Of a stretch of 64,000 nt of DNA, positions 22,938 to 35,095 are shown piece after piece; the stretch's first letter is position 1, and each line of letters starts with the position of its first letter. Location of the stretch: NCBI GenBank assembly GCA_047495785.1, contig JBLDXI010000020.1:248001-312000 (forward strand), given 5' to 3'. Below the pieces are notes generated by a model. That model searched no databases. It was not told where the DNA came from and saw only the letters and a list, made by a program, of their open reading frames with translations. Position numbers and translations under genes: made by a program. The stretch comes from Lepidodermella squamata. Taxonomy: Eukaryota > Gastrotricha.

Positions 22938-25900
22938 ATGTTAGCCTCCTTAAAAATGACGGAGGCCCGCTCAAAGCGGATGGCTTCGGAAACCACCCAG
23001 GCTGTTTCCGGTCAACAAGCTGCGCCGGCGCAGGGACAGAAGCGAATGCGTTTCACTGGGAGAGTTCGGCCTCTAGGCGAACTTCTGGATAGCTTTCCAA
23101 CCGATGAACACCTTCTTCATGCTTTGACGAGGCCAGCGACTGCCGAAGATTACGGTGGAGCGGAGTCGATGGCACAGCAGCTTTTGAACCTGGCCTTGGT
23201 GCCGCCGGCAACTGGCCAGTCAGCCGCTCAGCAACATCGGCCCGCAGCTGAAATCGCCCTTCGAGCCCTGCGGCTCATCTCGTCATCGCATTCTCCCCTT
23301 TTCACCGCTTCCATCATTCAAACTATTTTCGAGCGTTGTCTTAGCCATGCTCAATCAATCGCCAGTGTCGACGCAACATCGATTCTCTGTTCCAATTTGC
23401 TGGCGATTTGCGCTGAATGTGCTAGAACCGTACCCTCTCTTCAGCAACAGCTTATTTCTGCCCTAGTAGAGATACTCAGTCGGTCAGATATAGACTTTCT
23501 CCTCCTTACAGAAAGTCTCCGCATTCTCGCACGATTTTTCGCTCGAGAGTGTGCTTCGAGACATCTTGCTCGCATATGTGCTATATGCGTAGATATGCTG
23601 ATGATAAGCGACGTGCGAATTCGACTCGCCGCGTTGGATCTGCTCAATGAAATGATAGGGCACTGCGGCCGCAATCCATCCGTTGTCTCGCAAATTCCAA
23701 TCGAAGCGCTGTACAAGTCGGCGATTCTCGGCATCGATGACACGTTCGAAGATATCCGACTCGCAGGGCTGAATCTTATCGCGATTCTCGCCGCGCTTCA
23801 GCCTGATATGAAAATCGACGACGAGGGCGCCGTAGACGCGTCATCGAGGGGTTCGTCCAGCTTAAATACCCTGTCGAATGTCGTCTTTGGACGGTTATGC
23901 CACGCCTGTGCTAGTGACCGTACAATTCGAGTGCGTGCCCTTGCTGCCTCCTTAATCGGCCGTATACCCGGGGTTTCGGAAAATTTCATCGAGCAGTCGC
24001 TAGATAAACGCACAATCGCGTCGATGCGAGTTGACAACGGTCAGGACCAGCATCAACAACGGCGGGCGGGTTACGGCGTTGCAGTTGGCGACTACGAGGT
24101 CGATGCGGTTTCATTGATTTCTCAGAGTGCCTGCGGGGCGCTGGTCCACGCGCTTGAAGATGAATTCTACGAAGTCAGAGAAGCCGGCATTGAGTCACTC
24201 TCTCGAATGATAACCCCAGAGCGTATCACCTTTTCGCGACAGGGTCAGGATTTTCTGATAGATGCCTTGGGCGATGAGGTTGAGCAGGTTGTGTTATGCG
24301 CCTTACGAGCCTTGGCTCGAGCTGGATCGCAGCTGGACTTCACCGAAAAGCATGTAACCGCTATCCTCTTCACGCTCAAGGTCGCTTCATCGGCCGTTCG
24401 GCGTCAAGTTCATCGCACTCTGTCGAGTATCTCAATGCGCTCGAGAACATCTCATCTTGCGTGCTGTCTGGCTTTATTCGACAACATTCGGCTATTTCCG
24501 TCTGATGTCGACTCAATATGGATGTGCGCCGCCCATTTCGGTCGCAATCATCCGCAGCTCACCCGGGCTAATTTGTCCCGTCTTCTCGAGTTGCATCCTA
24601 TGTTTTTAAGCCAGGAGGCCAAAATGGACGACCCAACGTATATTGCCAAGTTGCTGATTGTTTTCGCGGCTGCTGGGAGTGACGGTAACTCGTCCCAGGT
24701 AAGATTCATCTTTCTAACACCCCTGGTAATAATTTTCATTTTACAATTTTAAAGATAATGCGAAGTCTTCCCGAACACGTGCGATCACATTATGGGTACA
24801 TTTGCGCCCGATTTCGCCATCTTTTGCACGAATCTGGTCCGTTGATTGAGCCTAGTGCGAATGAAGATGATGTCCCATCGACAAGTCTGGTCCGTGCTAG
24901 GGGTGAAACTTCAGCGGTCGCCTCATCTCAGCTGCGTCAGGTTTTGGTTAGGCACATCGAGTTACTTCGAAATTCACTTCAAACATCGCCAACGCTGGAT
25001 CGAAGCATCGACTTTGCTACTAGTCTCGTTCGCCAGTCGATGAGCGGGCCAGGTGATGCCAACACTGTCATAGTTCTAGCTAGCGGCAGTTCACAAGTCG
25101 ACCTTGCCGACCATTTCGCACCCCAATGGCGATTCCTGATGGGTCTCATTCAGTGCTTGTTTGATTATAGTCGCATAAATCGAGTCGCAGCGTCTGCTTC
25201 TTTCACCAATAACGCTGGGCAGGCCAGATCGATATTGACGAACGAACTGCGGCCGAGGATAATCCGTTTGCTAAACTGCTTTCTCCCCGTCCCGCCTAGT
25301 TTCGCTGCTTTCATGCGGTTGATCGATTTGGCAGCTTGTTCGAATGCCGAAGTAGAACCAGCCCAGTTGCACCGGGTGGCTTTGATGGCGAGGCGATCTC
25401 TTGAAGCAAGTGGCCAGGTCGTACCTGGGTCAGTTGAACGGGTGTTGCTACACGCGGCGAGCTGTTTGAATGAGAATACAGCAGCTGGATCGAATCTCGC
25501 ACCGCGCCACGGCCAGCTAGATGAAGCACTGGTATCCACCCTAATGTCGTGCCTGTCAAACGAAGATCTGTTGTCTCGATCCCAAGCTATGACAGAGTTA
25601 CGCGTCGAAATTCGCGAACCGATCCCGCTTGTTTCTGAACCAGCCGCTGAGGTCCGCTTTGTCTCGCATTTCGGCGCAACTGTTCCGTTGCGGTTCGTTG
25701 TGAGCGGGTTTAACAGTCAGCAGGTCGCAGCCTCCATGCCTCGTCTTGTCGTTCGAGTCACGTATCCGAACCAACGCTCCGATCTGCTGGTGCCACTTTC
25801 GAATGAAATTGAGGTGATCGGCGACGACTTGGACTCGACGAACAGTGCAGTTACGATCTCCGTATCTATGCGCATCCCGATCGCTTTCACTGCTTCAACT

Positions 25901-26068
25901 GGCCCCTGCCATGCCAGGGTATCAATTTTGCTGTCGTCCGCCGACGACGGCTTAGTTGATCTAACGTCACTTGAAAATGGTGGCGGTGGCTCGCTACAAC
26001 TGTTGGTGCTCTCGAAACCTGCCAAGGGCGAAATGCAAAAGCGCTTGCTTTCCGTTGCTCAACCTTGA
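22938..26068 (+). CDS. INTS4: Integrator complex subunit 4
   Basis: Two exons, 22938-24698 and 24755-26068 (56-nt intron, phase 0), giving 1024 aa. HEAT repeats fill most of the length. Diagnostic stretches are VRIRLAALDLLNEM, IRVRALAASLIGRI, EQSLDKRTIASMR, LISQSACGALVHALEDEFYEVREAG, LIDALGDEVEQVVLCALRAL and MDDPTYIAKLLIVF. A beta-rich C-terminal domain ends near SKPAKGEMQ. INTS4 belongs to the Integrator cleavage module with INTS9/INTS11, which processes snRNAs and terminates paused Pol II. The N-terminal ~50 residues are divergent and low-complexity. The ATG at 22938 was chosen because a T-rich ...TTTTAG lies 14 nt before it. Its start is 201 bp after the PIGV stop. Confidence 0.93.
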
Positions 26069-26124
26069 AACATGCGGTGATAGAGTATAAAGTATATCTT
26101 CATGAATATATAAATGATTTTTGA

Positions 26125-26130
26125 AATAAA
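26125..26130 (+). terminator. Poly(A) signal AATAAA of INTS4
   Basis: AATAAA 56 nt after the INTS4 stop. It is the first AATAAA seen downstream of the FBXL4-PIGV-INTS4 series. Confidence 0.55.
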
Positions 26131-27495
26131 TTTTGATGTTGGTTTTGTACTTACGATTTTGCATCTATCCGACTCATAACGTGTAACTCACTGCCTGTGA
26201 TTGTAATTGTAACCAGTATGTTGAAAATGTAGCGAAATACTGGTAAGGGATATAGTAAGCTAATGGTTTCGTTTCTGCGAAGCAAGCCGAATATAAATAT
26301 GCTGAATTAACCATTGACCATGCAATGCCGGCATCTTCTTTCTAGGTTTCAGGAGGGTTAAAATAGTGACTCAAATCATCGATGGAAGAAGGAAACGATG
26401 TAGGTAAGAGATTAAATACAGGTACATAAACTGCGAAAAACTGCAAAATAGGCCAGGTTGACAGGAAAGCAATCATTCGGAAGATAATTCCATGCATTTA
26501 TCGTTTGTACCTAGCAGTGGCAGGGTTATCTATGTCATATTTTGAGGATCCTTGACATTTTGATTGAAGGCGGAGTTAGTACGGATCTCGCTTTGCAGCG
26601 TAACTAGTGGAACTCGTGGCGCCTGATCGGAGGATTCCGAGGCGGGAACGGATTTGAGCCGTATCGCTTATGCAATCATGATTTTGTAGTAGTTTTTGTA
26701 GTAGGTGCGATTGTTCCCACGAAACGCCGGAGCCTCAGCGCTGAAAGGTCCGCGCCAGCCAAAGCGACAACATCTGTCTTGCACAAAATCGAGCAGATAC
26801 CCAAGTTTCCCCGGTGGAGGTGTGAAAGAGTCCGATGTCAGATCATAATTTTTATCAGAATCGACCAGCAATACGTCTTGAGTGCGTTGAGCATAGCTAC
26901 TTCTTTGATAAGATGGGGCGGAGGCTGATCAGCTGAGTGACAATCTATTGGCCAGGGCAACTTTCTTCCTGACACATTGCTCCATAGACAAAGCAGAATA
27001 CAACGTGACAAACTTGATCAACAAACCATCGTCCGATCACAAAACCAGGCTTAGCAGCTCTGATGGCGTCGAAATCCCTCGACAAGCTCACCATCTCAGC
27101 TTTCGATTTCGTGCTGCTAGCAAGTGGAATGACTGCTGCTAGATCTTCCGAAAACCCGAAGATCCTCAGAGACGAACTCCTGAAAGTACTGCTGAAAGCA
27201 GAATACGTGGACGATTTCGTCTTCACAAAGAAGAGGTAACTCGCCACCTTAGCTCGACGCGCCCATCTACGTCCGTTGGATGGAAGACCGCCTTTTAGTG
27301 CGAATCCAACGCTATTATACATACATACATACATACATACATACTTCTAGTCGATTCACCAAAATAAATACCCGTAATTTGAAATCCCTGATGCTCTATT
27401 ACTACGAGGCCATAAACGCATATCGATTGGCTATATTAATTCAAAATCCTAGCAATTAGCGAAAAGCATCGTAGAAACGGAAAAGTGAATCCATC
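26131..27495. other. Intergenic interval with unexplained open frames on both strands
   Basis: Around 26668-26940 (minus) an open frame encodes an SYQRSSYAQRTQDVLLVDSD-like start, an RCCRFGWRGPF segment and a Tyr-rich end. Around 27000-27240 both strands are open. None matches a family I know, and no gene model can be supported. Confidence 0.3.
27317..27344. repeat. (ATAC)7 microsatellite
   Basis: Seven perfect ATAC units. Confidence 0.95.
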
Positions 27496-27783
27496 ATGAC
27501 AATAAATATTTCGGAAGAACCGTTAGAAAGCCCGAGAAATGGCAAACCTGGATTCGTAAAATTCGCGCTGCATTGTTTCATTATGAAGGAAAGATATAAC
27601 TATAAAAATGATTACGTTTACTGTATGAACTTTTTGAACTTTTTGAACAATGCCCTTGACAGAGGCTATCCGCTCGAAAACCTCATAATCTTTTATTTTC
27701 GCTCGATTGATTGCTTGATTTTGGCCTTTTCTGACGGTACCGGCCACTCGGCATTTTCCGTATCGGTAAAAACGCAACTATAA
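27496..27783 (+). CDS. Small orphan open reading frame (95 codons)
   Basis: An ATG-initiated frame with a polar N-terminus and a hydrophobic/aromatic middle (FLNFLNNALDRG, LIIFYFRSIDCLILAF). AATAAA occurs at 27886-27891, 103 nt after the stop. The opposite strand is also open over most of it, so chance openness is a real alternative. No family recognised. Confidence 0.22.
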   Translation: MTINISEEPLESPRNGKPGFVKFALHCFIMKERYNYKNDYVYCMNFLNFLNNALDRGYPLENLIIFYFRSIDCLILAFSDGTGHSAFSVSVKTQL

Positions 27784-28117
27784 TAAGCTAAATTCTATCA
27801 TTATTGCTCTGGATTTCTCTCGTTCTTTGATCGCTGCTCTTTCAATGTGACCCTTGATGTACACAAAATTCTTTGTATGTTAATCAATAAAACTCGAATA
27901 TTTAAACGTTCTTGAACTTTTACTGTTTCAAACACGTGGAATTTACACGAGCGGTTTTGAGCTCTTTCATCGCAAAACAAAATCAGTCACTTTTGAATGC
28001 TGAAGCATTGATAAAAACCGTAATAATTGCCTTCGAACGGCGGAGCCACATTTCAGTCATTGCTTTCATGAAGCACACGTAATTTTTATAAACAGACAAT
28101 AATAGAAAGAGCGTTTT

Positions 28118-31100
28118 TCATTGAAGATGGTCAGCCAATCGACACAAATTCCGCACAGGCAACAGGCGAATTTCCTCGTCGTCGGTCTGCACGACACCGT
28201 CGGCGTTGACTTCCTCGACGGAAATCAGCGTACCAGTGATGCCGGCGTTATCGCCAACCACGATTTTGACACGCTCGCCCGTTTGCGGCATGATTGGCCG
28301 CAGGCAGCTAGGAGGTACGTTGAGCAGGTCGTCGCCGAAGCTGACGTGCACCTGGCCGGAAACGCCGTCGATGTTGACGACGTGGCCTTCCCGCCCGGCC
28401 AGATCCGGCACTTCCGAGTTGTTGGCGACTCGCACTTTGATATCACGGCAGATCCAGCTTCCGTCCGACGATGCTGGCATTTCGTCCTCGCCGCCGTACG
28501 CGTCAGCACCCGGCGCTTCGGGTGTCATTGGGGCGCTGACCGAGGGTGACGGGATGCTGCCGAATGGAGATTCGCTCGGGGCAGCGTATGGCGATGGAGC
28601 CGCCGGGCTGGGGGCTGCAGGGCTGTATGCGTCCTGCATGTTTGAAGTAGGCGCTACACTGAACACGCCTGGGGTGGTCGGCCCGACATATCCGCTTGAA
28701 TAGGGACCCCTGCTGGAGCCAGGTGATTGTCCAGTGTCTTGATCGTCATTATCCATATCGAAATCGTAGTTGTAACTGATGAAAAGAGGACAAATAATTA
28801 TAAAAATGAGAATCCTCCTTAAATCCTCCTTAAAAATATCGCTATGGTCATACTAAGCATTGATGATCAAAATCAAGATGATTGGAGCAAAAATCGATTT
28901 TGCAGAAAAAGTGACAAGCATTAAGACTTCGTTTTGGGACTCTCTAATATCCAATATCCCAGATGATCAAATAATTTCGTATAAATTTTGAAATTGGTAT
29001 TTTCTCAAATTGATTTCCTCTGAAATTACCTGATATGTAACATGCGACCCCTCTTAAATCAATGAAAAATAGCTCGAAATTTGCAGGAAAAAATGAATCA
29101 CCTCGCCCACTTTTGGTTCAAATTTTAGAATTGCTTGAACAAACGCTGATTTTTAAACTTCAAAAACATGTTTTTGTGCAGAGATACCCCTCCTTACCGT
29201 AATTGCTAGCCAAATAGTTGGTGAAAAACAACGAAATTCAACATACTGAGCAGGGGTGTTGCCATGTTTCGGATCCCAAACACTGCTGCCACCCGCACCA
29301 GCCGGGGTTCGGCTACCCGATGCATCGTGCATCGGCGTGCGGCCGCCAGCATCGCCATACATCGGCGTCCTGCCGCCCAAGCCGTACATTGGAGTGCGGC
29401 CGCCATCGCCAGCTCCATACATCGGCGTCTTGCCGCCATCCATGCCATAGGCAGGGGTTTGCGAGCCATAAGCTGGCGTCCTGCCGTACTCTGAAACCGC
29501 ATTTCCAGACGTGCCAGGTCCGCGACCCTGTTGGCCGACGACTTCAATACGAGTTCGATCGACGGAAATAATTTTCGGATATGAATGCAGTTCAACACGC
29601 GCCAACGCATCTGTCGCGTCCTTCACGATACCGACCAAATTTTTGAACGGACCTTGAATAATGCGAACAGTCTGGCCGATGATTCGTCGATCGCGCTGAT
29701 TTCGATCCCGGCCGTAAACAGCAGCCGCCGGGCTTTGATTTGCACCAACTGCCGTTTTGTTCTGCTGGAAAGACGAACCGAAATGATCGGGGCGAGGGCT
29801 GTTGAGCGATGGCGACCGCATAGAGGCGTACGACCCGAAAGCTGAACCGCCACTTTGAGTAAGCTGACTCGCCTTGGGAGTACCCATCAGCTCTAATTGC
29901 TTCGATCGGCAAGTGAAAGCACCACCATTTTCAAGATGAAGCTTCGACTGAAGGAAAACAAAACCTCGAAACATGTATTTCACTGTCCCATTCAAGCCTT
30001 TATGAGGTCCGTCCAAAACCCGGCAGGTATCGCCCAGCTGGACGGATTGGCCTTTATTATCGTAGGTCATGATACTTTTCGCGCAATGACGCGATCGAAT
30101 GGCCTGTGGCTTCACCAACTCCAGCTTGCCATGCATTGTCAATACTTGAAGCTGGTCGCGTTCAATTCGCACGATCACACCAACTGTTTGCGGGTCAAGT
30201 TCGACGAAATCGAAGAACTGAAACTGACCGGTCGAATCAACACCGGGTGCAACTTCTCGGCATAATTGAAGGTCCCGGGGGCGGACTTTCAATTCGTGCA
30301 TTGAAAGATCGGAAAACAAAACACATTGATCGTCCTCGACTCGGACTACAAGACCGGTGTCCCCCTCGTAAGACCCGGACATTACCCTAACGTGATCACC
30401 GGCTTTGAAAAATTTGCGCAGTTCGCTAGCGACGAATTCGAGCGGGTCGGTCAAATCTTTGTATTTCGGCAAAACAACAACTTTGTCACCCTCAACAGTT
30501 TTCACGACACCGACCAAGTGTTTTAGATCACCCTCAATTACTTCCACGTAATCACCGGGTACAAATCGCTGAGAGGCGTCACCACCCTTAGCAACCTGGT
30601 TTCGAGCAAGAGTCTTTGTAAGGTGAGCGACAAGTTCGGCAGTACCGGCAAGGGCTGGGTTCGCGGCTACCCCGGCAACTTGACCGGTCTCGAAGCGATC
30701 AAGTTCAGCCAGGGAGGGCTTGACACCCTCAGATAACACAGCATTCATTGGAAAGTTTTTGTAAATGAAACCTTTGTCGTCGAAACGATTGCCAAACCAA
30801 ACCAGGTAGTTCCCTTCGCGCGTAATCACAGCATTTCCACCGGAGACGCGTTTGAGTAACTCTTCGCTGAAAAGTTTCATCGGTGGGCGTTTGAAAGCTT
30901 TCGTTTTCCCTCCTTCAAAATGCTTTCGTTTCGCCTCGGCTACTTCTGCCGCGTCAATACCACGGAAGCGAGCAGCATAGTCAATGCGGGGAACTAACTT
31001 GATCACAACACTGTCTTCGTTCGGCTCGATTTCTTCAATCTGGCCAAGATCATCTTTGTAGATACCACGTTTAAGACGGACCCACGAGCCGCGTTTGATA

Positions 31101-32053
31101 GGCGCAACGTCTCTCACGACCTTCATGACATCAGGCATTTCGGCAAGGGGGACGAGATGCTGCTTGAAAGCGCCGAGCTTGAGCGAGCCGATACCTTCGA
31201 TCGCTTGCTTAATGTGCGCCTGTTTGAAGGCTTCGATGTACAGATAGCCTTTCAAGCCTTCTTTCACGACGATGGACTTGATTTGCAAGGGTTCGATTTC
31301 AGTCGAACCCTGAAGTGCTATGTATTTTTGCATCAGTTTGATGGCAGTTTGTTTCTCTTCTCCGATGCGGCATCTCACTAGCCATAAATTAGGATCAGCC
31401 GATGTTGGTAAACGACTTTGCTGAGTAACATCTTCTGACAGTGTTTCGCCTGTATCGCCAAGCCGCTCCAAAGCCGCAGTTCTGCTGTATTTATCGCGGA
31501 AATATTGGTTGACATTCTCAGCATCAAGACTATTTAATAGAAACAAATGTGGTAAATTATGAACAGACTTTTAGGTCAGAGGCTTACTTGTCGGAATCGA
31601 GCAGAGCTCCGATCCCAGACCCGAATTTACGAGAACTTCGGCTTGGCAACTGTGGAGCTTTAGCGGCACTTTTACCGCCTTTGAGAGCCTCCTGGTATCG
31701 CTTCTTAAGATCAGCCGGAATAGCTTCAGATTCGATCGGCTCATCTTCGTCAGAATCAGTGTCGACGTCTGGAACAAATTTTTAACAGAGAATATATACA
31801 GTTTTATCCGAATGAAAAAAACTAACCGGCCTCAGCTATGACGAAAGGATTCGCTTTATGTCGTTTACGGCGAGGTTCGGCCTCCTCCTCTTCCTCTTCC
31901 TCTTCATCTTCAACCTCTTCTTCCTAGACGAGGAATAAGTCTTACTTGATAGAATTAAAAAAAAATACAAACCTCGTCGTCTTCTACTTCCTCTCCGCTA
32001 CCCAATGCCTCTTCTCCCCCTTCATCTTCCATTTCAGCTTCGGAATCAGACAT
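28118..32053 (-). CDS. SUPT5H: Transcription elongation factor SPT5 (DSIF large subunit)
   Basis: Five exons: 31973-32053, 31827-31923, 31588-31768, 29247-31529 and 28118-28775, all GT-AG, giving 1099 aa (human 1087). Order: very acidic N-terminus, NGN domain ([20 protein letters not shown]), then KOW modules ([98 protein letters not shown]). A CTR of GGRTPMYG-like repeats follows at about residues 800-870, the kind phosphorylated by P-TEFb. Ser/Pro-rich repeats and a last KOW-like domain end the protein. SPT5 with SPT4 clamps Pol II for pausing and elongation. The last intron (28776-29246) is 471 nt, long for this window. A MITE ends 80 bp upstream of the ATG. Confidence 0.96.
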
Positions 32054-32133
32054 CTTACAGATAACTGTTAAAGATGATAACTAAAAGAAGATGCGAAGTG
32101 TAAAGTAGTATAAGATCAAGTATCAGTATTCGG

Positions 32134-32306
32134 TCCAATTTCGTTGGTAGAAGTGCCCTCTCAGAGGGATCGCTCTCAGACGGTCAAGAATAAGTCAAGA
32201 AGGTTAGGTTTAGGTTTAGGGGTTAGGGGTTAGGGTTAGAGTTAGCGTTAGGCTGGGGAATGGGATGGGATGGGATGGGGGGATGGATTCTACCAACGAA
32301 ATTGGA
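32134..32306. mobile_element. Short inverted-repeat element, copy 1 of a two-copy family
   Basis: The 19-bp ends 32134-32152 and 32288-32306 are perfect inverted repeats (TCCAATTTCGTTGGTAGAA). The interior shares GATCGCTCTCAGACGGTCAAG with the copy at 34163. It then differs: here a telomere-like TTAGGG/TTTAGG stretch (32201-32252) and a GGGAT array. No clear target duplication. It lies in the SPT5 promoter region. Confidence 0.85.
32201..32252 (+). repeat. Telomere-like TTAGGG/TTTAGG variant array
   Basis: Degenerate GGTTAG, GTTTAG, GGGTTA units, followed by GGGAT repeats to about 32280. Internal to an inverted-repeat element, so interstitial rather than a chromosome end. Confidence 0.6.
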
Positions 32307-32990
32307 GGAGGCGAAAACAAACGGTAAAACAGCGCTCCGAGAGACAAAAGAGACAAAAACATGGGGCCCCAGAATTTTCTCCATGGTAAATAGCAGGGTT
32401 CTCAATGCTCACAGCTCACAGCTCGCCGTATCTCCACAAACAAGAAACTTAACAAGATCGGGTTTCGGGTTCGGATAAACGAGCAGGAACTGGGTGGAGT
32501 TTAAACTGATCAAGTGCAAAAATAACCGAAAGTGATCCTAAATACTGTGAAAATGAAAGTGATCTCGACAAATCGATGCTTTATAAGATGATAAGAAAAG
32601 ATAGCGCATCGAGGACAAAGATTCCCAGCACTCACTGGCTTGCCGGCAGGATCAGGTTCAGGATCAGGAACTACGATTTCTCCTCGCCCTGACGGACTCA
32701 AGCTTTCGCCACAAGGCGGAGCTTATGAGAAAATCGCGAGCTTACGCTCTCGGAAAGTTTGATCTGGTTTACTAACTACTTAATGATGTCCCTACCCCTG
32801 TTACTCCAGTTATTGCTGACTGTTTCTCCAGGGCCCAGGCATTAGTGCCCAGGTGGCTTTTCCACTCACGCAGTAAAGCCTACAAACGCCGTCGTAGCAA
32901 GAGAGCTACCAAAAGACTAGTTTTGAGAATTATTTACAGAGTAGAGATAATTTATAACAGGTAATTTCACGGAGCAAAATAGAATATAAT
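32307..32990. other. Non-coding interval
   Basis: Between two inverted-repeat elements. No gene, RNA or further repeat that I can support. Confidence 0.5.
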
Positions 32991-33201
32991 CTAAAGCCCA
33001 GTGTAGAAGATGGACATTTTGCCGAAAGGGGGATATAGGTAAGGGTCCCCCCTTATATCGCTCAAGTTTCCGCAGGTGCCAGGGAACAAATCATAAGGGT
33101 CCCCCCTAGGGTTAGGCTTCGAGCCCTCGGGCTCGAAGCAGGGACAATCCCCCCCCCCCCCCCCCCCCCATCCCCCCGCCATCTTCGACACTGCTAAAGC
33201 C
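32991..33201. mobile_element. hAT-like MITE with 8-bp target site duplication
   Basis: CTAAAGCC occurs directly before (32991-32998) and after (33194-33201) a 195-bp element. The element ends are 15-bp inverted repeats with one mismatch: CAGTGTAGAAGATGG at 32999-33013 and its near-complement at 33179-33193. An 8-bp duplication with CAGTG ends is the hAT hallmark. The interior holds two copies of TAAGGGTCCCCCCT, an 11-bp-arm hairpin (33116-33139) and a C21 run. No coding capacity. Confidence 0.88.
33149..33169 (+). repeat. C21 homopolymer
   Basis: Twenty-one consecutive C, then a short C-rich run, inside the hAT-like element. Length may be imprecise because homopolymers are prone to sequencing error. 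Confidence 0.8.
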
Positions 33202-34162
33202 GGAACTATCAGAAAATAAAATACTTATATTACATTTGGTTGAATGTAGTTCGGCACGTAGTTGTAGACGAAAGCAGCCTTAGAACAAACATGAGTAAAA
33301 TGCTCGAAATCCGTATTGGACCCTCTAAACCAGAGGTTGATAATATATAACAGTATTTTACAGGAATTTTGGTTGAAAATAGTCTACAATAGGCTGATTT
33401 TGGCGTCATGATCGAACGAAAAGGGGTTGCCGGGCGCATTCCAGCAATCATTAGAGAAAACCGAGTTTGCGGAGCACTGACCTACGTGAAACAGCGAGTA
33501 GGGTGCAGCTCACTCTCAAAAAACAAAAGAAGTCTGGCTAGGGACCTATGGATTTCCCGTTTCTTCGAACCCAGATTGCGACTCGGCTTCCAGTGCCAGC
33601 GCAGAAGCTGCTTGGCGAATACTTGGAAATTCCCCGGGTTAAAAATACAATTTATGATTAACATTTTAAAATAAACAATTTCAATTAAAAAGAGACATTA
33701 GTTTAATAAAATGTCGAAGATGTTACCGCGCAATATTCAAAAATGATTGATTACAATAAAATCGACTAAAATAAACTTTCAATAACGTTTAAGAAATATG
33801 TTAGAGTCTGGGGCTATGACAATAAAACGCATTCATTCGTTCATAAACTTGAGGTTAGGAAAGGTTGTGAAACATCGACTGCCTGAGGCGACTCGAAATA
33901 ACGTGTCTGTTTTGTTATGCTACCCTTTCCAGGCTTAAATACTCGACATCAATCGTCAAATGTCAAAGTTCTGATGTTGTTACATACTTATGTTGCAACT
34001 CTTAAAGCTCGATTAAGACGGGGTCTTCGTCGAATTACCTTTGATAGCCACCCAATGTCCAGGAGCCATCAACTTGAACTGTTAATTTCATCTTATCTAT
34101 AGTGTAATCAACTTGAGCTTCATATGATATTTTTTATGGTGATGGATTTTTAGATTGCCGTT
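33202..34162. other. Non-coding interval
   Basis: AT-rich with several AATAAA-like runs. An 88-codon plus frame (33408-33674) has no homology I recognise and overlaps an open minus frame. Confidence 0.4.
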
Positions 34163-34336
34163 TCCAATTTCGTTGGTAGAAGTGTCCTCTCAGAAGGTGT
34201 CGCTCTCGGAGGGATCGCTCTCAGACGGTCAAGATTAAGGTTAAGGTTAGATTCAGGGTTAGGTTAGGGGCAGAGTGCCCTCTGAGCCATCTGAGGGGGA
34301 GCCATCTTAGAGTGCACTTCTACCAACGAAATTGGA
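34163..34336. mobile_element. Short inverted-repeat element, copy 2 of a two-copy family
   Basis: Ends 34163-34184 and 34315-34336 are a perfect 22-bp inverted repeat starting TCCAATTTCGTTGGTAGAA. It shares its ends and left interior with the copy at 32134, and also has a GGTTAGG-type stretch in the middle. Total 174 bp, close to the 173 bp of copy 1. No target duplication is obvious. Confidence 0.87.
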
Positions 34337-35095
34337 GATGTGTTACTAAGAGGCTCAGTGTGCTGATTATTGTTGCGTTTTACGTTTTAGTGTACAAACT
34401 ACCCCTACCAGCTTGTTACTGTATCCTCTTTTCTTCCATGTCGTGGCTTCCGCTTGATAAACTCTTTTGAATAGTAGTTATTACTAAAATTATAATCGCC
34501 GATCATAAATATGGTAAATCGCGTCGAAGATGGTTTCGAAGGTTTGAGCTTTCATTCTGTATCTGTAATATTTATTAGTCTTTGAAGCAGAAGTTATCAC
34601 AAATTATTTGCTATCCAAACAACGAACAGATCTTGAAGATCTTCTTGGGAATGGCGGGGGCGCTTTGTTTTTAAGGTATGTTGTATGTTGATTAGCCTTC
34701 GATAATGTGAATCCATTTCTTAGCTCAAAAAAGTATGATTCGCTCGAAAGTATGAATCACAGGTTTTATCGTGCTGACTTTATAGTTGAGGAATTGATCA
34801 AAAGATGTTTATATTTCATTTAAGTATTCCTGAAATTATAAAGAGCCAGATTCGATCATATAGAATCGCCGCTCACACGCACCCGGAACTGCAGCTGAGG
34901 AACAGTATTGTATGGAGGAAAACAAAAATGACATAATATTGTATACAAATTTGCTACAAGATTGGGTAGTTGTTGTCGAAAATTATAGATATCTCGGGTG
35001 TTTAAATGGTTACACTATTCTTGTCTGGAATGCAAGAAACGTGCGAATATTTGATATAAATTGATTTTAATTGCTACGAACACAGCTTGGTGGAC
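34337..35095. other. Non-coding interval upstream of MCM9
   Basis: Should hold the MCM9 promoter. No other feature seen. Confidence 0.45.

Noticed and set aside
32201-32252. True telomere or chromosome end
   Set aside because: Short, degenerate, inside an inverted-repeat element and flanked by genes on both sides.
33408-33674. 88-codon plus-strand frame
   Set aside because: No homology, an overlapping open frame on the other strand, and it sits among mobile elements.
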